Assembly (NCBI GenBank): GCA_017619585.1 | Contig: JAFZSA010000044.1 | Location: 31,952-95,951, forward strand | Direction: 5' to 3' | Origin: Bacteroidaceae bacterium | GTDB lineage: Bacteria; Bacteroidota; Bacteroidia; Bacteroidales; Bacteroidaceae | DNA: 64,000 bases | Shown: one piece after another, positions 51,841-60,853 of the stretch | Layout: every line of letters starts with the position of its first letter | Numbering within the stretch: the first letter of the stretch is position 1 | The notes under the pieces: generated by a model | What the model saw: the letters and a program-made list of their open reading frames with translations, nothing else | Told to the model about the DNA's origin: nothing | Database searches by the model: none | Program-made: the position numbers and the translations under genes

Positions 51841-54669
51841 ATGGAGAATAGCATAAAGATAAAAGGCGCAAGAGTTAATAATCTGAAGAATATTGACTTG
51901 GAAATACCACGTGGCAAGCTTGTTGTCATAACAGGTCTGAGCGGTAGTGGTAAGAGTAGCCTTGCCTTTGACACTCTTTATGCCGAGGGACAGCGACGTT
52001 ACGTAGAGAGCCTCTCCTCTTATGCCCGCCAGTTCCTGGGCAGGATGAACAAGCCCGAATGTGATTACATCAAGGGCATTCCACCTGCCATAGCCATAGA
52101 ACAGAAAGTTACCAGTCGTAACCCGCGCAGTACGGTTGGTACCAGCACCGAGATTTATGAATACCTGCGCCTACTCTATGCCAGAATAGGACGTACCTTC
52201 AGTCCTATTAGTGGAACAGAAGTCAAAAAGCACACCACAGAAGATGTGGTACGCAATATGCTTTCCCACGAGGAAGGCACCAAGTTGATGGTGCTTTGCC
52301 GCACCAAGGCAAACACCGGTATCCTACAGCAACAGGGCTTTAGCCGTCTGTTAGTAAACGGAGAGGTGGTACGTATCGATGAATACCAGCCTCAGCCCCA
52401 AGATGATGTCTATCTGGTAGTGGACCGTCTGTCGGTCAAAAACGAGAAAGATACTATTGCCCGATTGGTGGACTCTGCCGAGACAGCATTCTATGAGGGT
52501 GGCGGAGAGATGATGCTTCAATATCTACCTAGCGGAGAGACGGTATCTTTCTGCACCCGCTTCGAAGCCGACGGTATGACCTTCGAAGAACCCTCCGACA
52601 ATATGTTTGCCTTTAACTCTCCTGCCGGAGCCTGTCCTGAATGCGAGGGCTTTGGCAAGATTATGGGTATAGATGAGCATCTTGTCATCCCCAACAGCGC
52701 CCTCAGCGTTTATGACGGAGCTGTTGTATGCTGGCGAGGCGAGAAGATGGCAGAGTGGAAGAACTGGTTCATCCGCTTCAACTCAGAACGCGGATTCCCC
52801 ATCTTCAAGCCATACTTCGAACTGACACAGGACGAGAAAGACTGGCTCTGGCACGGTAGCCCTATCCAGCACAGCCCAAAGACTGCAGAGGGTATAAAGA
52901 TACCTGAAGGCTGGAAGCTATCACCCGAGGAGAAGGAATGGGGCATGCTCTGCATAGACGAGTTCTTCGAGATGCTCCGTCAGGGACAATACAAGATTCA
53001 GAACCGCGTGATGCTGGCCCGCTACAGAGGTAAGACCACCTGTCCTAAATGTCACGGCACACGTCTGAAGCCTGAGGCAAACTATGTTAGGATATGCGGC
53101 AAGAGCATTTCCGAATTGGTTGAGATGCCCGTTACAGAGTTACTCCCATGGATTGAGAACCTGCAGTTGACGGAACATGAACAGCAGATTGCCAACCGTA
53201 TTCTTACAGAAATCAAGAACCGCCTACACTTCCTACTGGATGTTGGTTTAGGTTACCTGACCATGAACCGCCTTTCCAACTCACTCTCTGGTGGAGAGAG
53301 TCAGCGTATCAACCTGGCAACCTCGCTGGGCAGCAGTCTGGTAGGCAGTCTTTATATTTTGGATGAACCCAGCATTGGTCTTCACAGTAGGGATACCGAC
53401 CGTCTCATTCATGTACTGAAGGAGTTGCGCGACTTAGGCAACACCGTTGTTGTAGTAGAGCATGACGAGGATATCACGCGTGCTGCCGATTGGATTATAG
53501 ACATCGGTCCCGAGGCAGGACGCCTGGGCGGAAACGTTGTATGGCAGGGTGAGCCCGCCAATCTGAATACTCAGAGTACTCAAAATAATTCCCACACCCT
53601 GGCATTCCTGAGCGGAGAAGACCGCATAGAGGTACCCTCTTCACGCAGGCCATGGAACAATTACATCTTGGTTAAGGGAGCTCGCGCCAACAACCTGAAG
53701 GGCATTGATGTTCGCTTCCCCTTGAACGTGCTGACCTGTGTCACAGGTGTTAGCGGTAGCGGTAAGAGTTCACTTGTGCGTGATATCTTCTACAACGCCA
53801 TGAAGCGCCATCTGGACGAGGTGGCGGAACGCCCGGGCGAGTTTCTGGAACTGCAGGGCGATATGAATATGGTTAAGCACGTAGAATTCGTTGATCAGAA
53901 TCCTATCGGCAAAAGCACACGTTCCAACCCTGTTACCTATGTCAAGGCATGGGACGAGATCCGTAAGCTCTTTGCCAACCAGCCCCTTGCCAGACAGATG
54001 GGCTATACCCCAGCCTACTTCAGTTTCAATACTGATGGCGGACGCTGCGAGGAATGTAAGGGAGAAGGAACCGTCACCGTGGAGATGCAGTTTATGGCTG
54101 ATTTGGTTCTGGAGTGCGAGAGCTGCCATGGTCAGCGTTTCAAACAAGATATCTTAGAGGTCCGGTATGAGGGAAAGAACGTCAATGATGTGCTGAACAT
54201 GACCATCAACATGGCCATAGAGTTCTTTACGGAACACAAGCAGAAAAAGATTGTATCCATACTCAAGCCTTTGCAGGACGTAGGCTTAGGTTATATCAAG
54301 TTGGGCCAGTCCTCCTCTACCCTCTCTGGTGGCGAGAACCAGCGTGTCAAGCTGGCCTACTATCTGGGAATGGAGAAGCAACAGCCCACCATCTTTATCT
54401 TCGACGAACCTACAACCGGTCTTCACTTCCACGACATCAAGAAACTCCTGGCTTCCTTTGACGCGTTGATAGAGCGCGGACATACCATAGTAATCATCGA
54501 GCACAACATGGAGATTATAAAATGTGCCGATTACGTTGTTGACTTAGGTCCTGAAGGTGGAGAGGCCGGAGGTAACATCGTTGCATGTGGTACACCCGAG
54601 GAAATAGCAAAGTGCAAGCAAAGCTATACGGGAAAATACCTAAAAAAAGAAAAAAAGTTAACATTGTGA
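51841..54669 (+). CDS. uvrA: Excinuclease ABC subunit A
   Basis: This 942-residue UvrA is the damage-sensing ATPase of nucleotide excision repair. It has two ABC modules. The first Walker A is GLSGSGKSSLAFDTLYAEGQ (about residue 33) and the first signature LSGGESQRINLA. The second Walker A is GVSGSGKSSLVRDI (about residue 640) and the second signature LSGGENQRVKLA. Zinc-binding Cys pairs appear as CPECEGFG, CPKCHGTR, CEECKGEG and CESCHGQR. The length matches the family norm. The ATG at 51841 gives MENSIKIKGARVNNLKNIDLEIP, the normal N terminus. No housekeeping promoter box is obvious in the repeat-filled 110-bp gap upstream. Confidence 0.98.
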   Translation: MENSIKIKGARVNNLKNIDLEIPRGKLVVITGLSGSGKSSLAFDTLYAEGQRRYVESLSSYARQFLGRMNKPECDYIKGIPPAIAIEQKVTSRNPRSTVGTSTEIYEYLRLLYARIGRTFSPISGTEVKKHTTEDVVRNMLSHEEGTKLMVLCRTKANTGILQQQGFSRLLVNGEVVRIDEYQPQPQDDVYLVVDRLSVKNEKDTIARLVDSAETAFYEGGGEMMLQYLPSGETVSFCTRFEADGMTFEEPSDNMFAFNSPAGACPECEGFGKIMGIDEHLVIPNSALSVYDGAVVCWRGEKMAEWKNWFIRFNSERGFPIFKPYFELTQDEKDWLWHGSPIQHSPKTAEGIKIPEGWKLSPEEKEWGMLCIDEFFEMLRQGQYKIQNRVMLARYRGKTTCPKCHGTRLKPEANYVRICGKSISELVEMPVTELLPWIENLQLTEHEQQIANRILTEIKNRLHFLLDVGLGYLTMNRLSNSLSGGESQRINLATSLGSSLVGSLYILDEPSIGLHSRDTDRLIHVLKELRDLGNTVVVVEHDEDITRAADWIIDIGPEAGRLGGNVVWQGEPANLNTQSTQNNSHTLAFLSGEDRIEVPSSRRPWNNYILVKGARANNLKGIDVRFPLNVLTCVTGVSGSGKSSLVRDIFYNAMKRHLDEVAERPGEFLELQGDMNMVKHVEFVDQNPIGKSTRSNPVTYVKAWDEIRKLFANQPLARQMGYTPAYFSFNTDGGRCEECKGEGTVTVEMQFMADLVLECESCHGQRFKQDILEVRYEGKNVNDVLNMTINMAIEFFTEHKQKKIVSILKPLQDVGLGYIKLGQSSSTLSGGENQRVKLAYYLGMEKQQPTIFIFDEPTTGLHFHDIKKLLASFDALIERGHTIVIIEHNMEIIKCADYVVDLGPEGGEAGGNIVACGTPEEIAKCKQSYTGKYLKKEKKLTL

Positions 54670-54692
54670 TAACAACGTATTCAGAAAAAACG

Positions 54693-54700
54693 TAACTTTG
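54693..54700 (+). promoter_or_regulatory. -7 box for the kbl-tdh operon
   Basis: TAACTTTG followed by CATG lies 84 bp before the kbl ATG, leaving a leader of about 80 nt. Confidence 0.6.
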
Positions 54701-54784
54701 CATGCCTGAACTGACCTATAGTCAAGGAAAACATCATTTTAGACCAACATTAAGAGAAAGAATAACTTTAAAATATATTTCGTC

Positions 54785-55969
54785 ATGTATACAAAATTTC
54801 AAGAACATTTGAAGAAGGAACTGGCTGAAATTGAGGCAGCTGGTTTGTATAAGAACGAGCGCGTCATTGAGAGCCCCCAGGGAGCTGAGATTCTGGTCAA
54901 GGGCAAGAAGTGCCTTAACTTCTGCGCCAACAACTATCTGGGTCTTGCAGGTAACAAGGAACTGATTGAGGCTGCCAAGAAGGGTATGGATGCACGTGGC
55001 TTTGGTATGGCCAGCGTACGTTTCATCTGCGGATGTCAAGACCTTCATAAGAAGTTGGAGCAGAAGATTTCTGAGTTCTTCGGTACAGAGGACACTATCC
55101 TTTATGCTGCTTGCTTCGATGCTAACGGTGGCGTTTTCGAGCCTCTTCTTACCGATCAGGACGCTATCATCTCTGATGCCCTGAACCACGCTTCTATCAT
55201 CGATGGTGTTCGTCTCTGCAAGGCACAGCGTTACCGTTATGCCAATGCTGATATGGCCGACCTCGAGGAGCAGTTGAAGGCTGCCCAGAAGAACCGTTTC
55301 CGTGTTATCGTTACAGACGGTGTCTTCTCTATGGACGGTAATGTTTGTCCTTTGGATAAAATCTATGAGTTGGCTCAGAAGTACGATGCTATGGTAATGG
55401 TTGACGAAAGCCACAGTGCCGGTGTTGTTGGTAAGACTGGTCGTGGTGTAACAGAGCGTTACAACCTGCGTGGTAAGATTGAGATTCTGACCGGTACCCT
55501 TGGTAAGGCCTTCGGTGGTGCTATGGGTGGTTTCACAACAGGTAAGAAGGAGATTATCGACATGCTGCGTCAGCGTAGCCGTCCATACCTCTTCTCTAAC
55601 TCTATGGCTCCCGGTCTGGTTGCTGCAGGTATCCGTATGTTCGAACTCATGAGCGAGAGCAGCGCCCTTCAGGACAAGCTGCATGAGAATACCGACTACT
55701 TCCTGCGCCGCATGAAGGAGGAAGGTTTCGACTGCAAGCCATCAGAGAGTGCCATCTGCGCCGTTATGATCTACGATGCAGCCAAGAGCCAGCAGTATGC
55801 TGCCAAGATGCAGGAGGAAGGCATCTTCGTAACAGGTTTCTACTACCCCGTAGTTCCAAAGGGTCAGGCACGTATCCGTGTTCAGATTTCTGCTGCACAC
55901 GAGCGTGAGCACCTTGACAAGTGTATCGAGGCCTTCAAGAAGGTTCGCGCAGAAATTGAAGGGAAATAA
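54785..55969 (+). CDS. kbl: Glycine C-acetyltransferase (2-amino-3-ketobutyrate CoA ligase)
   Basis: This 394-residue PLP enzyme of the alpha-oxoamine synthase family cleaves 2-amino-3-oxobutyrate with CoA to glycine and acetyl-CoA. Features are LNFCANNYLGLAGNKELIEAA, GFGMASVRFICGCQDLHKKLE, MVDESHSAGVVGKTGRGVTE with the PLP-binding Asp/His, and ILTGTLGKAFGGAMGGFTTG with the Schiff-base Lys in GTLGKAFGG. The next gene, 22 bp downstream, encodes the threonine dehydrogenase that supplies its substrate. Codon use is strongly biased, indicating high expression. Confidence 0.96.
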   Translation: MYTKFQEHLKKELAEIEAAGLYKNERVIESPQGAEILVKGKKCLNFCANNYLGLAGNKELIEAAKKGMDARGFGMASVRFICGCQDLHKKLEQKISEFFGTEDTILYAACFDANGGVFEPLLTDQDAIISDALNHASIIDGVRLCKAQRYRYANADMADLEEQLKAAQKNRFRVIVTDGVFSMDGNVCPLDKIYELAQKYDAMVMVDESHSAGVVGKTGRGVTERYNLRGKIEILTGTLGKAFGGAMGGFTTGKKEIIDMLRQRSRPYLFSNSMAPGLVAAGIRMFELMSESSALQDKLHENTDYFLRRMKEEGFDCKPSESAICAVMIYDAAKSQQYAAKMQEEGIFVTGFYYPVVPKGQARIRVQISAAHEREHLDKCIEAFKKVRAEIEGK

Positions 55970-55991
55970 TATCTAAATCCTAAGTCTAAAT

Positions 55992-56945
55992 ATGAAAAGA
56001 ATTCTCATTGTAGGCGCCGGTGGTCAGATAGGCTCTGAACTCACCCGCAACCTGCGTGATATTTACGGCGACACCAATGTAGTCTGCTCAGACCTGCGTC
56101 CACTCAAAGGCGAGATATACGAGCGCGGTCCCATAGAGCGTATAGACTCTACCCAGATTATGCAGATTGCCGAGGCTGTCAAGAAGTATAATATTGACAC
56201 CATCTACAACCTGGCAGCTATCCTTAGTGCTACTGCCGAGTTGAACCCCATGTTGGGTTGGAATGTAGGTATCGGTTCATTGGTTAACTGTCTGGAGGTT
56301 GCACGCCTCTTCGGTTGTGCCGTCTTTACCCCCAGCTCTATCGGAGCCTTCGGTCCCAGCACACCTCACGACAATACGCCTCAGGATACTATCCAGCGTC
56401 CCAACACCATCTACGGTGTAACCAAGGTTACTGGCGAGTTGCTCTCTGATTACTACTATACACGCTTTGGCGTTGATACCCGTTCCGTACGTTTCCCCGG
56501 TCTTATCAGTCACCTCAGCCTTCCCGGCGGTGGTACTACTGACTACGCTGTAGAGATCTACTACGCAGCCGTTAAGGGCGAGACCTTTGTCTGCCCCCTC
56601 AAGGAGGGAACCTACATGGATATGATGTACATGCCAGACGCACAGAAGGCAATGATAGACATCATGGAGGCCGATCCCAGCAAGCTGAAGCATCGTAACA
56701 GCTTCAACGTAACAGCAATGAGCTTCGACCCCGAGATTATCTATCACTCCATCTGCAAGTACTATCCCAGCTTCAAGATGATTTACAAGCCCGAGCCCAT
56801 CAAGCAGGCCATTGCCGACAGCTGGCCCAACAAGATGGATGACACTTGCGCTCGTGAGGAATGGGGTTGGAAACCAGAGTACGACCTCGACCGCATGACA
56901 GAGGATATGATAAAGAACCTCAAGATTAAATTACTTGGTAAATAA
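55992..56945 (+). CDS. L-threonine 3-dehydrogenase, short-chain (GalE-like) type
   Basis: This 317-residue SDR-family protein starts MKRILIVGAGGQIGSELTRNLRD, with the GxxGxxG NAD motif. The active-site pair is the YGVTK segment, TIYGVTKVTGELLSDYY (about residue 140), preceded by FTPSSIGAFGP with the catalytic Ser/Thr. The C-terminal SWPNKMDDTCAREEWGWKPEYDLDRM is typical of the epimerase-like threonine dehydrogenases, which oxidise threonine to 2-amino-3-oxobutyrate. Pairing with kbl, 22 bp upstream, supports this over UDP-sugar epimerase. A strong terminator follows directly. Confidence 0.9.
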   Translation: MKRILIVGAGGQIGSELTRNLRDIYGDTNVVCSDLRPLKGEIYERGPIERIDSTQIMQIAEAVKKYNIDTIYNLAAILSATAELNPMLGWNVGIGSLVNCLEVARLFGCAVFTPSSIGAFGPSTPHDNTPQDTIQRPNTIYGVTKVTGELLSDYYYTRFGVDTRSVRFPGLISHLSLPGGGTTDYAVEIYYAAVKGETFVCPLKEGTYMDMMYMPDAQKAMIDIMEADPSKLKHRNSFNVTAMSFDPEIIYHSICKYYPSFKMIYKPEPIKQAIADSWPNKMDDTCAREEWGWKPEYDLDRMTEDMIKNLKIKLLGK

Positions 56946-56952
56946 ATACCAC

Positions 56953-56988
56953 TCCCCCGGAAGCCAAAAACTTTCGGGGGATTTTTTT
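56953..56988 (+). terminator. Intrinsic terminator of the kbl-tdh operon
   Basis: TCCCCCGGAAG pairs with CTTTCGGGGGA with one wobble around a 7-base loop, then seven T residues. It starts 8 bp after the stop codon. Confidence 0.9.
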
Positions 56989-57045
56989 ACCTTTTTGTTT
57001 GCCAGTTCCTTGTTTTTCCTTTGGGAAAACATACCTTTTTTGAAG

Positions 57046-57136
57046 AAAAACGTCGCAAAATGTGCGTCATTTTATAGGATTATTTGGCTGTTCAACATTA
57101 TTCCCTTTATTTTGCCGCAGAGATTGCGACGTTTTT
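57046..57136. repeat. 13-bp perfect inverted repeat, arms 65 bp apart
   Basis: AAAAACGTCGCAA at 57046-57058 and TTGCGACGTTTTT at 57124-57136. The 91-bp unit could be a miniature element or a long hairpin; no clear target-site duplication flanks it. Confidence 0.55.
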
Positions 57137-57236
57137 TGCCATATATTAACCCTTAATTCGAGGCTAATTCAGCCTCCAAACCCATCGAATTTACGCATAA
57201 TTCAGGGGGAATTCTGCGTGCAAACTATTTGCATTA

Positions 57237-57302
57237 AAAATCCAGTTTACTTATGCATAAAAAGTAAGTTGATTGTGAGCAAAAAGTAAATTAATTACGA
57301 AC
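57237..57302. repeat. 22-bp-period tandem repeat (two good copies, one degenerate)
   Basis: AAAAAGTAARTTRATTRYGA begins at 57259 and again at 57281; a weaker copy begins about 57237. The period equals that of the arrays at 10566 and 25195, although the sequences are unrelated. Confidence 0.6.
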
Positions 57303-57489
57303 AGAAAACAACCTAGGGAAAAAAGGGGAAACTAAACTAAGACCCAAAACTAAATTCTTTGAAATGCACCCCAAAATGCCGAGGCACCCCAAACGATCCA
57401 TCGAGACGCCTCAAACAAAAAATCAAGGCGTGGGGTAACTTTTTCTGATTTCACTGATAATTAATTCCACAAACGAGTATGACATATAC

Positions 57490-57522
57490 GATTATAGCCG
57501 TCCGTCGTGGGCGGCTATAATC
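57490..57522. other. 14-bp hairpin downstream of the BACON lipoprotein gene
   Basis: GATTATAGCCGTCC and GGGCGGCTATAATC pair with one wobble around GTCGT. No T-tract follows on either strand. It lies 20 bp beyond the stop codon of the - strand gene and could be a 3' end stabiliser or a protein-binding site. Confidence 0.6.
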
Positions 57523-57542
57523 TTGCAGAAATTCTCCTGTTT

Positions 57543-59390
57543 TTATTGAATTAGATTGCCATTGAAATTACCACTCATACTAATAGAAGTATACTCTCCG
57601 TATCCTGGTATATTTACATTAACTGAACTACTCATTTTCCCTGTTGCAGTTGTTGTGCTAGTTCTTGTAAAAGTAATATTTGCATACATTCTCATTGATG
57701 CACCTGAGTCTGACATTGTTTCTGAATAGCTCCAAATCAAATTGTTGTCTTCATCACGTTTAATGCTTGATTTACTTTCCAATCCTGCTAAATCTCCAGA
57801 TAACGAGAAGTCATTCCTATCAACATCCCTTATCTCAATACCAAAGTTTGTGACTTCTGACATGTTAATACTACCAACCATTGATGCATTACCAGAAGCA
57901 TTTACATTTCCTGTAAATTTCCATTTAGTGCCATTCCATGTGTCTTGCACAATCTGCTTGACAATCAGATATCTATCTATGGATGTTCCATTTGTTAATT
58001 GTGCTGTTGCAGTAATTATTCCTTCCCTGTCTTCTAACAAATGTTCGTCTTCTTCCACTGTAACAAGTAATCCTACATCCCATTCTTCTGTTGTACACCA
58101 CTTTGGTCTTGAAGTTACTTTCCACGAAGTAACCGTTTTATTGGTATTGACATTAACCCCTTGTGTTCCGCCTTCTTGTGTGAAAACGAGTTCTGGAGCA
58201 GAAAGTTCAAATAACACTCCTGACTGCTTGATTGTTAATGTTGCGGGGGGAATATCGCTTGTTTCATAAGCTGATGTTTTAATTTTTGCAAAGCATACGC
58301 GATCTTCTATGCCATCATACTCTTTTACTTTTACGATAATTTTTTCATTTTCCTTATATATGTTACACCAACTTTTATCTATATTGGAATCGTCAATTTT
58401 CCACGCAGCTAATGTTGACACATCTACTGTATATGTAGATTCTTTTATACTGCATTCCAAAAGATATGTGCTCAACTTTATTTGCCATTCTTTCCCTTCA
58501 AAGGTTTGGGCTACCATTTCCTCATATTTCCCTAAATTAGCAAGTGCTTGATCACCATACTCATTCAAAACAAGGCCTAAAGCGCTAATTCCAAAACCTT
58601 TGGGTGAAAAAGTTAATTTACCATCTTTGAGTATTTCGCCCCATCCTCCTATTTTACTACTTGAACTTCCATTTACTAAACTGGCGAAATCACCAAATTT
58701 GGAGAATAAATCACATTTCCAACCACCTGATTTCATTGTTTCATCAACTAATGTATAGATACCACAGGCTATCCCACCGGGACCTCCATATACCACTCCT
58801 GTGGCAGTAATGGCAAAAGATCCCATCTTACACAAAAATGGAACAATGGCTTTTTTCTGATGTTCATCCCATGACCAGTGAACAACAGTAGAGCCAAATT
58901 CTTTCCATGAGTAAACCCACGGATCGTACCACGCTCTTGTTGCAGCCTGATCTACATTTGAGATGTAAGGAAATGGAATGTCCCAATAGTACGATATGTG
59001 ACCTTTTTTGTCTATGAATGCAAAATCAAAGCTATTATCAGTTATGTTTTTAAACAGCAGGTCTCCATTTTCTGTACTAGCCATAATTGGTGTTCCATTT
59101 TCGTCAAGATAAATGGTTATTCCCTTGGAAATGTCATTATTCACGGACGAATTAATGTAGATAGTTCCATACCCGTTATCGTTATTAACATCACAAACAA
59201 GATAACTTCCATCATTACATAGCAATAAAATATCAGCATTTTCTGTTTCTTCGCTGATATTCAACGCTACCGTTTGTAAATTTGAAAGATTACCATTGGT
59301 ATCCAGCATATTATCTTCATCATTTGAACATGATAAGAAAAGAGATGGCAAAATAACGACTGCCATAATCATAGAAATAAAACGTTTCAT
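57543..59390 (-). CDS. Lipoprotein with BACON-type domains
   Basis: This 615-residue protein has a lipoprotein signal peptide (MKRFISMIMAVVILPSLFLSC). Residues about 25-130 are a beta-rich N-terminal domain. Residues 150-310 include a Gly-rich hydrophobic stretch (FAITATGVVYGGPGGIACGIYTLVDE). Two BACON/Ig-like domains follow (about 310-400, with WCNIYKENEKIIVKV, and about 400-480, with FTQEGGTQGVNVNTNKTVTSWKVTSRPKWCT). The C-terminal 130 residues form another beta domain (WNGTKWKFTGNVNASG). BACON domains occur in Bacteroidetes surface proteins that bind glycans or mucin. The gene is clearly more AT-rich than the 11-57 kb region, which fits acquisition by transfer. No close named relative is recognised. 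Confidence 0.78.
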   Translation of the reverse strand: MKRFISMIMAVVILPSLFLSCSNDEDNMLDTNGNLSNLQTVALNISEETENADILLLCNDGSYLVCDVNNDNGYGTIYINSSVNNDISKGITIYLDENGTPIMASTENGDLLFKNITDNSFDFAFIDKKGHISYYWDIPFPYISNVDQAATRAWYDPWVYSWKEFGSTVVHWSWDEHQKKAIVPFLCKMGSFAITATGVVYGGPGGIACGIYTLVDETMKSGGWKCDLFSKFGDFASLVNGSSSSKIGGWGEILKDGKLTFSPKGFGISALGLVLNEYGDQALANLGKYEEMVAQTFEGKEWQIKLSTYLLECSIKESTYTVDVSTLAAWKIDDSNIDKSWCNIYKENEKIIVKVKEYDGIEDRVCFAKIKTSAYETSDIPPATLTIKQSGVLFELSAPELVFTQEGGTQGVNVNTNKTVTSWKVTSRPKWCTTEEWDVGLLVTVEEDEHLLEDREGIITATAQLTNGTSIDRYLIVKQIVQDTWNGTKWKFTGNVNASGNASMVGSINMSEVTNFGIEIRDVDRNDFSLSGDLAGLESKSSIKRDEDNNLIWSYSETMSDSGASMRMYANITFTRTSTTTATGKMSSSVNVNIPGYGEYTSISMSGNFNGNLIQ

Positions 59391-59413
59391 AAGAACATGA
59401 TTAAATTATGGAA

Positions 59414-59457
59414 AAGAAAGGGTGGATTCTTTTTGTGAAGTGGCTGTCACCCTTCTT
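59414..59457 (-). terminator. Possible terminator between the BspA fragment and the BACON gene
   Basis: AAGAAAGGGTG and CACCCTTCTT can pair with one bulge around a 23-base loop. It is weak, with only a short T-rich tract on the - strand. Confidence 0.35.
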
Positions 59458-59487
59458 AGTTTTAATACTCATTTTTAATTAAAAGAA

Positions 59488-60300
59488 CTATTTTACCAGT
59501 ACCTTTTTCGTAGTTCCGTCGGAGTAACGGATGATGTTAATACCCTTCTGCAGAGAAGCCTGTTTGCAACCATCCACTGTAAAATACGACTTTTCTGTTG
59601 GTTCTGTACTCATATTGTTCTCCACGCCAGTTTCATAGTCGGGATCGATGATAAAGTAACCATATACCTTAACATTTTCGGCAGGCATGTACCAGGGGAT
59701 ATCACTCCACCCGGAGAAGATATATCCCTCCTTTACCGGGGCAGGTTCAGGCGTTACCACTTCGGTAGCTTGAATTTCATAAACCTTGTATGGCTCACCG
59801 TCAAGTATGTAGCTTATTGTGAACTGTGTTTCAGTCGTCTGTATATTTTCAAACTTCTTCCATCCATCCAATTGTGCGTAGAAACTCTCACGGCCGCGAG
59901 GTACGAAAAGAGTTGCCAACATATAGACTGTATCATAAATGAAATCACCATCACAACAGAATATAGATTCATCTATTTTGAAAGGAGTCTTAATTAAACA
60001 GGTGACTGAACCTAAATCTGTACAATTGCGGAAAGCATATTGACCAATTTTCTTTACTGTATTGGGGATTACAACAGAGGACAGACTCTCACAACCGTCA
60101 AAAGCGTATGCACTAATCTGTTCTGTTCCATTTGGAATCACAAGCTTTGAAACCTCCTTGTCATTCATATATAGATGGTGAGCATAGAATAGCGGATTAG
60201 CATACTGGTCTCCAAAATTTATTTTTAACCATGCGCTGATATCGGAAATATGAACGGCTTGTAAGCCCGTACAACCATTGTATTTACAAATAGGTTTATA
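59488..60300 (-). pseudogene. 3' fragment of a BspA-like leucine-rich-repeat surface protein
   Basis: The only Met start in this frame is at 60168 (226 residues), but coding-like sequence continues upstream without a stop to 60300. Codons there spell NGCTGLQAVHISDISAW and INFGDQYANPLFYAHHLYMN, a standard stretch of BspA-type LRR_5 proteins. A TGA then appears at 60301-60303 and similarity ends. Downstream are LRR units (AYAFDGCESLSSVVIPNTVKKIG and AFRNCTDLGSVTC), a Listeria-Bacteroides-type repeat segment (PVKEGYIFSGWSDIP) and the C-terminal tail GINIIRYSDGTTKKVLVK. The N-terminal repeats and signal peptide are missing. The gene was therefore cut at about 60300, probably by an insertion or deletion event. 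The fragment is unlikely to be exported. Confidence 0.75.
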
Positions 60301-60853
60301 TCAACAACTTACGCTTTAAATGGTAGAAAAGTGACGACAAAGATCCTACGAGGGACCAATAAAATGTGATTTTAACGTTTTTAACCTTTCTTAGATGTCG
60401 TGTAAGTGTGATAGACCAAAAATGGACTGGTTTCTGGACTCGAACCAGAACATAGCTTCCATGCACCAGCCTTTTGAAGATTACATCTCTAACATGGTTT
60501 TTCTCTTATTATCTCTCTGCTATTTGTCTATTTCATGGGCTAAACCAACGACGTCAACTATCACAGGGATTTGAGATTCATCGGATGGTTTACTGTACAA
60601 CTAACAGCAATCACATCCGAAAACAAACAAGTTAGCAACGATGCAGATGGATGCGACATGCGTCTTACACCACCTCAAAGTAGCCTGAGCGAATCTTCTC
60701 AACTCAAGCTACAATTCCCAAAATTTTACTTTTGTCATTGTATTTAAGATTGGAGCCTGTTGTTAATTCATAGTCTGCCGGCTCATATTAAACATCCTAT
60801 GTATTGAATTTATTATATCTTATAATTCAGTAAATATAGACCTTACTTCTATA
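60301..60853. other. Non-coding junction region between truncated BspA gene and the TrlF-type gene
   Basis: No reading frame of note and no promoter box that I can support. It begins where BspA homology stops, contains the tRNA-like structure at 60424-60471, and is unlike the other intergenic regions here (no 7-bp arrays, no GC-rich element). It is the likely edge of an acquired segment. Confidence 0.5.
60424..60471 (-). other. tRNA-like folded element (T-arm plus acceptor-like stem)
   Basis: On the - strand GGCTGGT (60471-60465) can pair with ACCAGTC (one G-T pair) as a 7-bp stem. It encloses a 4-bp hairpin with a 7-base loop and a T-arm-like hairpin TCTGG-TTCGAGT-CCAGA (60433-60449). The loop matches the TTCGAnT consensus of tRNA T-loops. 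A D-arm and a proper anticodon arm are absent, so this is not a functional tRNA. It could be a tRNA remnant, an integrase attachment site or chance. Confidence 0.4.

Larger units (their letters stand above)
56989..57542. other. AT-rich gap without a gene, with several inverted and tandem repeats
   Basis: I see no supportable gene here. It contains a 13-bp perfect inverted repeat (57046-57136), an imperfect hairpin ACGCA-T-AATTC / GAATT-C-TGCGT (57193-57219), a 22-bp tandem repeat (57237-57302), two copies of GCACCCCAAA (about 57366 and 57383) and a 14-bp hairpin (57490-57522). It marks the boundary between the housekeeping region and the AT-rich accessory end of the window. Confidence 0.6.

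Noticed and set aside
60424..60471. A functional tRNA gene
   Set aside because: Only a T-arm-like hairpin and an acceptor-like stem can be drawn; D-arm and anticodon arm are missing.
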